NCBI GenBank assembly: GCA_036564135.1
Contig: DATCLC010000014.1
Location: 1 to 15,221 of the forward strand
Direction of reading: 5' to 3'
DNA: 15,221 nucleotides
Origin: RSA11 sp036564135
GTDB lineage: Bacteria; Actinomycetota; Thermoleophilia; Solirubrobacterales; 70-9
The notes under the pieces are model-generated. The model saw nothing but the letters and a program-made list of their open reading frames with translations. It had not been told where the DNA came from and did not search any database. Positions 6,067-13,015 of the stretch are shown here, piece by piece (the stretch's first letter is position 1; the number at the start of each line of letters is the position of its first letter). A program made the translations under genes and the position numbers.

Positions 6067-8340
6067 ATGCCGAACGAGCCTGGGACGGCAGACCAAGGCG
6101 ATAACGCCGAGCGAAGCGCAGGCTCGCTCCAGCTGAGCGGGGCTGCCGTCGCCGGCGTGCTCCTGGCGCTCACGCTCGCCGCCGTCGCCTACATCGTGGG
6201 CTACGTGAACGGCAAGGGCACCCGCGAGGGCGGCTCGACCAACGAGGTCAGCATGGCGCCCGCCTTCGAGGCCGACGAGCTCAACGAGCCGCCGACCGAG
6301 AACTGGCCCACCAACGGCGGCTCGCTCACGAACCAGCGCTACTCGCCGTTGGATGAGATCAACACCGAGACCGTCGCGGACCTCAAGGGCGAGTGGATGA
6401 CCAACCTCGACGGGTCGGGCATCGCCGGCAAGTACTCGGGCGAGGCGACCCCGATCGTCTACGGCGGCGTGATCTACACGATCACCGGCGCCAACGACAT
6501 CTTCGCCCACGACCTCGAGACGGGCCGCGAGATCTGGAAGTGGGAGGCGCAGCTCGATCAGAAGATCAACACGATCTGCTGCGGCTGGACGAGCCGCGGC
6601 GTGGCGGTCGGCGACGGGCGGGTCTACGCGGGGCTCCTCGACGGCAGGCTGATCGCGCTCGACCAGCGCACCGGTGAGCTCGAGTGGGAGACGCAGGTGG
6701 GCGACTGGCGCAAGGGCGAGACGATCACCAACGCGCCCCTCTACTACGAGGGCCGCGTCTACACCGGCCTCTCCGGCGGCGAGTACGGCATCCGCGGCCG
6801 GCTGATGGCCTACGACGCCTCAAGCGGCGACGAGGAGTGGCGCTTCTGGGCGATCCCTGGGCCTGGCGAGGAGGGCCACGAGACCTGGCCGCAGGACAAC
6901 AACTCGTGGAAGCGCGGCGGCGCGCCGATCTGGCAGACCCCGGCGGTCGACCCGGAGCTCGGCCTCATGTACTTCTCGGCCGGCAACGCCTCGCCCGACT
7001 TGAACGGGTCGGCGCGCGAGGGCGACAACCTGTTTGCGACCTCGATCGTCGCGATCGACGCCGAGACCGGCGAGTACCGCTGGCACTTCCAACAGGTACA
7101 CCACGACATCTGGGACTACGACGCGCCGAGCCCGGTCGTTCTCTGGGACGCGGAGATCGACGGCGAGGACATCAAGGGCCTGAGCCAGCCCGGTAAGACG
7201 GGCTGGCTCTACATCCTGAACCGCGAGACCGGCGAGCCGATTCACCCGATCGAGGAGCAGCCGGTGCCGCAGGAGCCCTCGCAGGCGACCGCGGAGACCC
7301 AGCCGATCCCCTCGTACCCGCCGTTCTCGTCGCATGAGGTGAGCGACGCCGACTTCAAGCAGATCCGCGACCTGGCGCGCGACACGCTCGGCAAGAACGC
7401 GCCGGTGCACCGTGCGGATGACATCTTCACGCCGTTCGGCGAGACCACGACCGTGATCGCCCCGGGCCCCTCCGGCGGCACCAACTGGCCGCCGTCGAGC
7501 TTCTCGCCGGAAACGAACATGGTCTACGTCTGCGGGATGGACTCGGCCTCCGGCTACCAGTCGGCGAAGCTCCAGGAGTTCGAGCGCGGCACCACGTACC
7601 TCTCGTCGATCTTCACGTTCACCGGCTTCGGCGCCCAGGACGGAGTGGTGGCGGCGATCGACGTGACCACGGGCGAGATCGCCTGGGAGGAGAACTGGAA
7701 GGACCAGTCCTGCTATTCGGGCACGACCGCGACCGCGGGTGGGCTCGTCTTCGTCGGCCACAACAACGGCGAGCTGCGCGCCTACGACGCCGAGACCGGC
7801 CAGCAGCGCTGGGCGTTCCAGACCGGCGCGGGCGCGAACTCCACGCCCGCGATCGTCGAGCACGGCGGCCGGGAGTACGTGATCTTCTACGCCGCGGGCA
7901 ACTCGCTGGCGGGCAGCGCGCACGGCGACTCGCTGTGGGCGTTCTCGCTCGACGGCACGATGGGCCCCGTTGAGCCCGGCAGCTCCGGCCAGCAGGCGGC
8001 GCACGCGGGCGAGGCCGAGCCCGAGGTCGAGCAGGAGGAGTCGACGACGCCCAAGGGCAAGGGCAAGGGCAAGGGGCCGAGCTCGAAGGAGACCGACGCC
8101 CGCGAGTCCGGCCAAGGCGAGCAGATCTTCTCCGACAACTGCGCGGGCTGCCACGGCGCCGACGGCGGCGGTGGGAACGGCGGGCCGGCCCTCGACGACG
8201 GCGGCTTTTCGCTTGAGCAGGCCATCGAGCAGATCACAAACGGGGGCGGCGGGATGCCGCCGTTCGGCGGCCAACTCAGCGACGAGGAGATCCGCGACCT
8301 CGCGTCCTACGTGCTGAACGAGATCGCCGGCGGCGGCTAG
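6067..8340 (+). CDS. membrane-anchored PQQ-dependent dehydrogenase with C-terminal cytochrome c domain
   Basis: This 757-residue quinohaemoprotein probably oxidises an alcohol or sugar outside the membrane and passes electrons from PQQ to its own haem c. One N-terminal membrane segment lies at about 24-46. The eight-bladed propeller follows (about 70-640). It contains the vicinal Cys pair C171-C172 (ICCGW) typical of PQQ alcohol dehydrogenases, probable metal ligands E239 (GGEYG) and N307 (SAGNAS), and the catalytic region HHDIWDYD with D350 and D352. A low-complexity KGKGKGKG linker leads to haem site C692-A-G-C-H696 with probable axial M730 (GGMPPFGG). The Asp two residues after the catalytic Asp marks lanthanide enzymes among methanol dehydrogenases but also occurs in PQQ glucose dehydrogenases, so metal and substrate stay open. 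The ATG has no SD and abuts a hairpin. No PQQ synthesis genes are in the window. Confidence 0.92.
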   Translation: MPNEPGTADQGDNAERSAGSLQLSGAAVAGVLLALTLAAVAYIVGYVNGKGTREGGSTNEVSMAPAFEADELNEPPTENWPTNGGSLTNQRYSPLDEINTETVADLKGEWMTNLDGSGIAGKYSGEATPIVYGGVIYTITGANDIFAHDLETGREIWKWEAQLDQKINTICCGWTSRGVAVGDGRVYAGLLDGRLIALDQRTGELEWETQVGDWRKGETITNAPLYYEGRVYTGLSGGEYGIRGRLMAYDASSGDEEWRFWAIPGPGEEGHETWPQDNNSWKRGGAPIWQTPAVDPELGLMYFSAGNASPDLNGSAREGDNLFATSIVAIDAETGEYRWHFQQVHHDIWDYDAPSPVVLWDAEIDGEDIKGLSQPGKTGWLYILNRETGEPIHPIEEQPVPQEPSQATAETQPIPSYPPFSSHEVSDADFKQIRDLARDTLGKNAPVHRADDIFTPFGETTTVIAPGPSGGTNWPPSSFSPETNMVYVCGMDSASGYQSAKLQEFERGTTYLSSIFTFTGFGAQDGVVAAIDVTTGEIAWEENWKDQSCYSGTTATAGGLVFVGHNNGELRAYDAETGQQRWAFQTGAGANSTPAIVEHGGREYVIFYAAGNSLAGSAHGDSLWAFSLDGTMGPVEPGSSGQQAAHAGEAEPEVEQEESTTPKGKGKGKGPSSKETDARESGQGEQIFSDNCAGCHGADGGGGNGGPALDDGGFSLEQAIEQITNGGGGMPPFGGQLSDEEIRDLASYVLNEIAGGG

Positions 8341-8342
8341 CG

Positions 8343-8360
8343 GATCCGGCGCGGCGGATC
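8343..8360. terminator. possible short bidirectional terminator between convergent genes
   Basis: GATCCG (8343-8348) pairs with CGGATC (8355-8360). It lies between the convergent stop codons at 8340 and 8361, which are only 18 bp apart, and overlaps the second one. A 6-bp stem is weak, so this is a tentative call. Confidence 0.35.
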
Positions 8361-9141
8361 AGGCCTCGGGCGCGGGCTCCAGCACCTGCTGGATCGAGTC
8401 GGCGAGCCCGCGCTCGTTGACGTCGACGACGACGCCGTTCACCCACACGTCCTCCTCGGCGGTCTCGAACCGCTGCGGCATCTGCGTGCGGAACCCCTCG
8501 AGCGCCTGCTCCCAGCGCACGCCGAGCACGCTCGCGCGCGAGCCCGTCATGCCGACGTCGCTGATGAACGCGGTGCCCTTGGGCAGCACGCGCACGTCGG
8601 CGGTCGGCACGTGTGTGTGGGTGCCAAGCACCGCGGCGGCGCGGCCGTCGAGGTGCCAGCCCATCGCCACCTTCTCGCTCGTCACCTCGGCGTGGAAGTC
8701 GACGACGAAGGCGTCGGCGTCGTCGGCGAGGCGCTCGAGCAGCGCGTCGGCCTCCGCAAACGGCGAGCGGGCCGCCTGGAGCTGGACCATGCCGATCAGG
8801 TTGATCACGGCGATGCGCATGCCGGCGGCCTCGACGATCGTGTGGCCGCGGCCGGGGCTGCCCGCCATGAAGTTCGCCGGGCGGATCACGCGGTCGGTCG
8901 AGTCGAGGTACTCGTACGCCTCGCGGCGCCGATAGGCGTGGTTGCCGAGGGTGATCACGCTGAACCCCATGTCGAAGAGCTCCTGCGCGGTGCGCTCGGT
9001 GATCCCCAGGCCGCCGGCGGAGTTCTCCCCGTTCACGACGCAGAGGTCGGGCGCGTAGCGCTCGCGCAGGCCCGGCATCGCGCGGGCGAGGCCAGCCCGG
9101 CCCGGCCGGCCCACGACGTCCCCGACGAAGAGAAGCCTCAC
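8359..9141 (-). CDS. YmdB/TIGR00282-family metallophosphoesterase
   Basis: The protein has 260 residues, the usual length for this family. Its members are di-metal phosphoesterases that act in vitro on 2',3'-cyclic nucleotides and affect RNA turnover and developmental choices in Bacillus. The predicted metal ligands are all present: D8 in GDVVGRPGR, E39 and N40 in NGENSAGG, N67 in GNH, H150 in DFHAE, and H175 and H177 in GTHTH. The stretch after GNH reads AYRRRE where many relatives have a TWDKKE-like sequence. GTG 9141 was chosen because it gives the conserved start V/M-R-L-L-F-V-G-D. There is no SD, but TACGCT ends 6 nt upstream, which suggests a leaderless message. The gene at 9188-9646 lies 46 bp upstream in the same direction. 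Confidence 0.93.
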   Translation of the reverse strand: MRLLFVGDVVGRPGRAGLARAMPGLRERYAPDLCVVNGENSAGGLGITERTAQELFDMGFSVITLGNHAYRRREAYEYLDSTDRVIRPANFMAGSPGRGHTIVEAAGMRIAVINLIGMVQLQAARSPFAEADALLERLADDADAFVVDFHAEVTSEKVAMGWHLDGRAAAVLGTHTHVPTADVRVLPKGTAFISDVGMTGSRASVLGVRWEQALEGFRTQMPQRFETAEEDVWVNGVVVDVNERGLADSIQQVLEPAPEA

Positions 9142-9147
9142 TCGGTC

Positions 9148-9153
9148 AGCGTA
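9148..9153 (-). promoter_or_regulatory. candidate -10 box for a leaderless ymdB-family transcript
   Basis: On the minus strand TACGCT is followed by 6 nt and then GTG 9141, with no SD between. A TANNNT box 6-9 nt from the start codon is the hallmark of leaderless genes in actinobacteria. No clear -35 is seen. Confidence 0.45.
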
Positions 9154-9187
9154 AATCACCCTGCCGCGCCAAGGCCGCGCGCGGGGC

Positions 9188-9646
9188 TCACTTGGCGTCG
9201 GTCTGCCAGCCGGGGCGCGGCGGGCGGCCCTCCACCCGGGCGGCCCAGCGCCCGTCGGCGGGCTCGAGGCCGAGCGCCTTGACGACGCGGAACGCGAAGC
9301 GCAGGACGTCCTCGGGCGCCTTGCGCTTCGGCGCACGCCAGCCCAGCACCCAGCCGACGTCGGCCATGAGCTGCCAGCCCTTCGGCGTGCGGATGCCCTT
9401 GGGCTCGAGGCTGGGCAGGAGCGGGCGGCCGGGCTCGAACCCGGTCAGCGTGATCACGAGGTTGTTCACCTCCTCGTCGACGTTGAGCTCGACGCTCACC
9501 TCGGGCTCGCCGGCGGCGGGCCGGGCGACGAGCCAGCGCTGCGCCTTGGTGCGGCGCTCCAGCCAGCCCCTCTTGCCGGTCAGCCGCCGGATGAGGGGCT
9601 CGATGGGGAGCAGGTCGTCCGCTCTGAACTCGGTCGCGCGTGCCAC
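9188..9646 (-). CDS. small hypothetical protein, cytoplasmic
   Basis: The protein has 152 residues and no domain I recognise. It has no signal peptide or membrane segment. Its core is mixed alpha/beta with alternating strands (EVSVELNVDEEVNNLVITLT), a WQLMADVGWVLGW stretch and a basic, proline-rich C-terminus (RVEGRPPRPGWQTDAK). I chose GTG 9646 because family-like sequence begins with ATEFRADDLLPIEPLIRRL. The open frame upstream runs into the 61-bp repeat array and is not credible coding. TACGGT lies 8 nt upstream and there is no SD, so the message may be leaderless. It lies 46 bp upstream of the phosphoesterase and could share its transcript. Confidence 0.7.
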   Translation of the reverse strand: MARATEFRADDLLPIEPLIRRLTGKRGWLERRTKAQRWLVARPAAGEPEVSVELNVDEEVNNLVITLTGFEPGRPLLPSLEPKGIRTPKGWQLMADVGWVLGWRAPKRKAPEDVLRFAFRVVKALGLEPADGRWAARVEGRPPRPGWQTDAK

Positions 9647-9654
9647 GGCCCGGC

Positions 9655-9660
9655 ACCGTA
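9655..9660 (-). promoter_or_regulatory. candidate -10 box for a leaderless transcript of the hypothetical gene
   Basis: On the minus strand TACGGT is followed by 8 nt and GTG 9646, with only a weak GGG-type SD. The spacing matches the other candidate leaderless starts in this window. Confidence 0.4.
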
Positions 9661-9670
9661 CCGCCGCCGC

Positions 9671-9831
9671 GCTCGACTTTGCTCGTCTCCTGGACCAGAA
9701 ACCTCGATCACCACCGCGCCCCGCGGCCGGTGATCGACTTTTCTCGCCTCCGGGACCAGAAACCTCGATCACGGCTGCGGTCCGCCGGCGGTGATCGACT
9801 TTTCTTGTCTCCTGGACGAGAAACCTCGATC
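9671..9831. repeat. three tandem 39-bp palindromic elements at a 61-bp period
   Basis: Copies lie at 9671-9709, 9732-9770 and 9793-9831, exactly 61 bp apart, with 22-bp spacers that resemble each other. Each copy is a palindrome. In copy 3 GATCGA pairs with TCGATC, two bases mismatch, then TTTCTTGTC pairs with GACGAGAAA (one G-T pair) around a 5-nt loop. The shared core CAGAAACCTCGATC is exact in copies 1 and 2. All three sit in the gap between divergent genes. Three diverged copies with similar spacers do not make a CRISPR array. A REP-like or MITE-like extragenic palindrome is the best description. Confidence 0.85.
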
Positions 9832-9870
9832 GCGGGCGGTGGGACCGGACCCGGCGCCCGCGACTGCAGG

Positions 9871-9876
9871 TAGCGT
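9871..9876 (+). promoter_or_regulatory. candidate -10 box of the ABC exporter operon
   Basis: TAGCGT lies 9 nt before ATG 9886 and no SD is present in that interval. It fits a leaderless or near-leaderless message. No convincing -35 is visible. Confidence 0.35.
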
Positions 9877-9885
9877 TTCGCGCCC

Positions 9886-10617
9886 ATGGCAGAGGCCGAG
9901 CCAACTGCCGACGCGAGCCCGGTCATCGAGGTCCGCGGGCTCTCCTACTCGTTCGGCGAGCGCGTGGCTCTGCGCGACGTCTCGTTCACCGCCGTGGCGG
10001 GGGAGCTGCTGGCCGTGATCGGCCCCAACGGCGCGGGCAAGACGACGCTGCTTTCGATCCTCGCCGGCATCCGCAAGCCCGACGCGGGCACGGTCCACAC
10101 GCCGGCGGGTGCGATCGGGTGGGTGCCGCAGCAGGCGGCCCTCTACCGGCGGCTCACGGTGGAGGAGAACCTGCGCCTGTTCGCGCGCCTCGAAGGCGTG
10201 GACGACGTCGAAGCGGCGGTCGAGGGGATGCTCGAGCAGACCGGCCTCGGCGACCGGCGAGGCGACCAGGTCGGCACGCTCTCGGGCGGCAACCAGCAGC
10301 GCGTGAACATCGCGATCGGCCTGCTCTCACGCCCAGCGGTCCTGCTTCTCGACGAGCCCTCCACGGGCCTCGACCCGCGCCAGCGCGCGCGCCTGTGGGA
10401 GTTCGTGCACGGGCTCGCCGGAGGCGGCACGACCGTGCTCTACACCACCCACCACCTCGGCGAGGTCGACCGCTACGGCGACCGCATCCTCGTGCTGGCG
10501 GACGGCGAACCGCTGTTTGACGGCACGGCCGCCGAGCTCCACGCGGCGGTGCCGGAGTCGCGCGCCAGGGACTTCGAGTCCGCGTTCGTCGCGTTCCTGC
10601 GGGAGCGGGGGCACTGA
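9886..10617 (+). CDS. ABC-2 type exporter, ATP-binding subunit
   Basis: This 243-residue ATPase energises the membrane protein encoded next. It has the Walker A motif GPNGAGKTT (46-54), a VPQQ Q-loop, the signature LSGGNQQR (132-139), Walker B VLLLDE (152-157) with the STGLD D-loop, and the switch histidine in TTHH (H189). The signature reads NQQR where many family members have QKQR or QRQR. The stop overlaps the start of the permease gene (TGATG), so the two are translationally coupled. Family similarity is to DrrA/CcmA-type drug or lipid exporters; the substrate cannot be told from the sequence. The start codon has no SD. Confidence 0.95.
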   Translation: MAEAEPTADASPVIEVRGLSYSFGERVALRDVSFTAVAGELLAVIGPNGAGKTTLLSILAGIRKPDAGTVHTPAGAIGWVPQQAALYRRLTVEENLRLFARLEGVDDVEAAVEGMLEQTGLGDRRGDQVGTLSGGNQQRVNIAIGLLSRPAVLLLDEPSTGLDPRQRARLWEFVHGLAGGGTTVLYTTHHLGEVDRYGDRILVLADGEPLFDGTAAELHAAVPESRARDFESAFVAFLRERGH

Positions 10618-11978
10618 TGCGCTGGCTGCTCCTCAAGGACCTGCAGATCCTGCGGCGTTCGCCGCTGATCGTCGGCCTGTTGATCGCCTACCCGCTCGTG
10701 ATCGGCCTGCTCATCGGCTTCGCGCTCTCGGGCGACGACGGCAAGCCGCGCGTCGCCTTCGTGAACGAGGTGCCGCCCGACGAGGCCTTCGACCTGGGGG
10801 CGGGCGAGCAGGAATTCGGCGCCGACCAGGCCCGCGCCGAGCTCTGCGAGCGGGTCGAGTGCGTGGACGCCCCGAACCGCGAGCGGGCCCAGGAGATGGT
10901 GCGCGACGGCGAGGTCCTGGGCGCGCTGATCCTGCCTGAGGACCTGCTCGACCAGCTCCGCTCGCTGACCAGCCTCGACCCCGAGCCCGCGACCGTCGAC
11001 GTCTACGTGAACGAGGACGACCCGGTCAAGGCGCAGCTCGTCGACGACCGCATCCAGGCGCTCGTCACCGAGGCGAACCTGATCCTCTCCGAGCGGATCT
11101 CCGCGCAGGCTGCGGACTACATCGACCTTTTGATCGAGGGCGGGACGTTCCAGCTCCCGTTCCTGGACGACGAGCTCGACATCCTCGGCCTCGTGCGGGC
11201 CGGGCAGATCCTCCAGGGCGTGCGCGGCACCCTGCCCGCGGGCTCGCCGGCGCGCACGGCGCTCGACCAGGTGATCGAGTTCGCGCGCCTCGCCGAGGAC
11301 AACCTCGACTTCGCCCTGCCGCTGCTCGGAGCGATCTCCGAGCCGATCGCCGTCGAGAAGATCGACGTGTCGGGCACCTCGACCTCGATCGACTCGTTCG
11401 CGATCGCGGCGGCGGCGACGTTCACCCTGATGTTCGTGACCGTGCTGCTCGTGGCGGGCTCGCTCGCGCTCGAGCGCGAGGAGAACGCGTTTGTCCGGAT
11501 CACGCGCGCCAGCGTGGGGCGGGGCGGCCTGCTCGCCGAGAAGATCGCGCTCGGCGTGATCGCCTCGCTCGCCGTGACCCTGCTCATGCTCCTCGTGATG
11601 ACGCCGTTCGGCGCGGTGGGCTGGGGCCGCGGCCATCTGATCGTGCTCGCGATCCTCGCCGGGGGCGCGGCGTTCGCCGCCTTCGGCGCCGCGATCGGCG
11701 CGGCTGGGCGCGACGTGCGCGCGAGCTCCCTGCTCGCCTTCATGCTCTCGCTGCCGATCGCGCTGCTCTCGCTCGTCCCGTCGGGCACGGTGAGCGCGAC
11801 GCTGTTCGACGCGCTCGAGGTCTTCCGCTCGCTGTTCCCGTTCCACCCGTCGCTCGAGGCGATCTCCGCCGGGCTCGACGCCGGGTCGGGGTCGCTCTGG
11901 GTGCGCCTGCTGCACCTCGCCGCGCTGCTCGCCGCCTACGCGGCGCTCGCGCGGGTGGCGCTGCGGCGCCTCGCGTAG
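10617..11978 (+). CDS. ABC-2 type exporter, membrane subunit
   Basis: The permease partner of the preceding ATPase has 453 residues. It shows the ABC2_membrane_3 plan: a cytoplasmic LLLKDLQILRRSP start, one membrane helix (about 17-38), a large external domain of about 215 residues (about 39-255), then five hydrophobic segments from about 262 to the end. The EREENAFVRITRAS loop after the second helix matches the family's LEKERGT-F-RL-type loop. The external domain begins with KPRVAFVNE, typical of YhaP/DrrB-like exporters. The ATG overlaps the upstream stop by one base. It ends at TAG 11978, 20 bp before a GC palindrome. Confidence 0.92.
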   Translation: MRWLLLKDLQILRRSPLIVGLLIAYPLVIGLLIGFALSGDDGKPRVAFVNEVPPDEAFDLGAGEQEFGADQARAELCERVECVDAPNRERAQEMVRDGEVLGALILPEDLLDQLRSLTSLDPEPATVDVYVNEDDPVKAQLVDDRIQALVTEANLILSERISAQAADYIDLLIEGGTFQLPFLDDELDILGLVRAGQILQGVRGTLPAGSPARTALDQVIEFARLAEDNLDFALPLLGAISEPIAVEKIDVSGTSTSIDSFAIAAAATFTLMFVTVLLVAGSLALEREENAFVRITRASVGRGGLLAEKIALGVIASLAVTLLMLLVMTPFGAVGWGRGHLIVLAILAGGAAFAAFGAAIGAAGRDVRASSLLAFMLSLPIALLSLVPSGTVSATLFDALEVFRSLFPFHPSLEAISAGLDAGSGSLWVRLLHLAALLAAYAALARVALRRLA

Positions 11979-11998
11979 GGCCCCGCGTTCGGCCGATT

Positions 11999-12012
11999 GG
12001 CCCGCGCGGGCC
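11999..12012 (+). terminator. possible terminator of the exporter operon
   Basis: GGCCCGCGCGGGCC is a perfect 14-bp palindrome (stem GGCCC/GGGCC) about 20 bp past the permease stop, with no T-run. It also precedes the hemB promoter region, so it may only be a GC-rich symmetrical sequence. Confidence 0.4.
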
Positions 12013-12030
12013 GCGCCCTGACCCCATGCC

Positions 12031-12036
12031 TAGAAT
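12031..12036 (+). promoter_or_regulatory. candidate -10 box for a leaderless hemB transcript
   Basis: TAGAAT is followed by exactly 7 nt and then GTG 12044. It overlaps the upstream ATG at 12026, which would lie outside such a transcript. It therefore favours the GTG as the hemB start. Confidence 0.5.
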
Positions 12037-12043
12037 CAGGCGC

Positions 12044-13015
12044 GTGAGCTTTCCCGCCACGCGCATGCGCCGCATGCGCAGAACACAAGCGCTGCGGGAC
12101 CTCGTTCGGGAGACCGAGCTCTCGCCGCGTCATCTGGTGCAGCCGCTGTTCGTCGTCCCCGGCGAAGGCGTCCGCCAGCCGGTGGAGTCGATGCCCGGCG
12201 TCGAGCGCTACTCGATCAACGAGCTGGTCGAGGCCGCCGGCGAGGTCCACGAGGCCGGCGTCCCCGCGGTGATCCTCTTCGGGATCCCGGAGACCAAGGA
12301 CGAGGCGGGCACGGGCGCCTACGACGACGAGGGGATCGTGCAGATGGCGATCCGCGCGCTCAAGAAGGAGCTCCCCGACCTCACCGTGATCACCGACGTG
12401 TGCCTGTGCGAGTACACCGACCACGGGCACTGCGGGTTCGTGCGCGAGGGCGAGGTCGACAACGACATCACGATCGAGTTGATCGCGAAGACCGCGGTCT
12501 CGCACGCCGAGGCCGGTGCCGACGTCGTCGCGCCCAGCGACATGATGGACGGCCGCATCGGCGCGGTCCGCGGACAGCTCGACGAGGAGGGGCACGCGGA
12601 CGTGCCGGTCATCGCCTACGCGGCCAAGTACGCGTCGGCGTTCTATGGGCCGTTCCGCGACGCCGCCGAGTCGACGCCGCAGTTCGGCGACCGGCGCGGC
12701 TACCAGATGGACCCCGGCAACGCGCTCGAGGCGGTGCGCGAGGCGCGCCTCGACCTCGAGGAGGGCGCCGACGTGGTGATGGTGAAGCCAGCCGTCACTT
12801 ACCTCGACGTGATCCGGCGCGTAAAGGACGAGCTCGGCGTGCCGGTCGCCGCCTACCACGTGTCCGGGGAGTACGCCGCGCTCAAGGCGGCGGCGATGAA
12901 CGGCTGGGTCGACGAGCGCGCGGCGGTGCTCGAGACCCTCACCTCCATCCGCCGCGCGGGGGCCGACGTGATTCTCACCTACTACGCAAAGGATGTGGCC
13001 GAATGGCTCGCGTGA
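12044..13015 (+). CDS. hemB: porphobilinogen synthase (5-aminolaevulinate dehydratase)
   Basis: The enzyme condenses two 5-aminolaevulinate molecules to porphobilinogen, the first pyrrole of haem, sirohaem and cobalamin synthesis. The 323-residue chain has the metal site TDVCLCEYTDHGHCG with three cysteines (C120, C122, C130), the zinc type. The two active-site lysines are K195 in AAKYASAFYGPFR and K248 in VMVKPAVTYLD, the latter the Schiff-base lysine. GTG 12044 gives the usual start SFPATRMRRMRRT and lies 7 nt after TAGAAT; ATG 12026 would add six residues but has no SD. The next gene starts inside its last codons, so the two are co-translated. Confidence 0.97.
   Translation: MSFPATRMRRMRRTQALRDLVRETELSPRHLVQPLFVVPGEGVRQPVESMPGVERYSINELVEAAGEVHEAGVPAVILFGIPETKDEAGTGAYDDEGIVQMAIRALKKELPDLTVITDVCLCEYTDHGHCGFVREGEVDNDITIELIAKTAVSHAEAGADVVAPSDMMDGRIGAVRGQLDEEGHADVPVIAYAAKYASAFYGPFRDAAESTPQFGDRRGYQMDPGNALEAVREARLDLEEGADVVMVKPAVTYLDVIRRVKDELGVPVAAYHVSGEYAALKAAAMNGWVDERAAVLETLTSIRRAGADVILTYYAKDVAEWLA

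Noticed and set aside
6820..8274. Minus-strand frame of 484 codons opposite the PQQ dehydrogenase
   Set aside because: Shadow of a gene with CxxCH, vicinal Cys and propeller motifs; the translation is repetitive Arg/Val/Leu with no features.
9671..9831. Possible small CRISPR array (39-bp repeats, 22-bp spacers)
   Set aside because: Repeats are diverged from one another, the spacers resemble each other, there are only three units, spacers are short, and no cas genes are present.
9647..9904. N-terminal extension of the small hypothetical protein through the repeat array
   Set aside because: The extension translates the 61-bp palindromic repeats into Arg/Ser-rich sequence; the GTG at 9646 with its own TANNNT box is a better start.
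10473..11915. Minus-strand frame of 480 codons opposite the ABC permease
   Set aside because: Antisense to a coupled ABC-2 gene pair; composition is His/Arg/Glu-rich as expected of a shadow frame.
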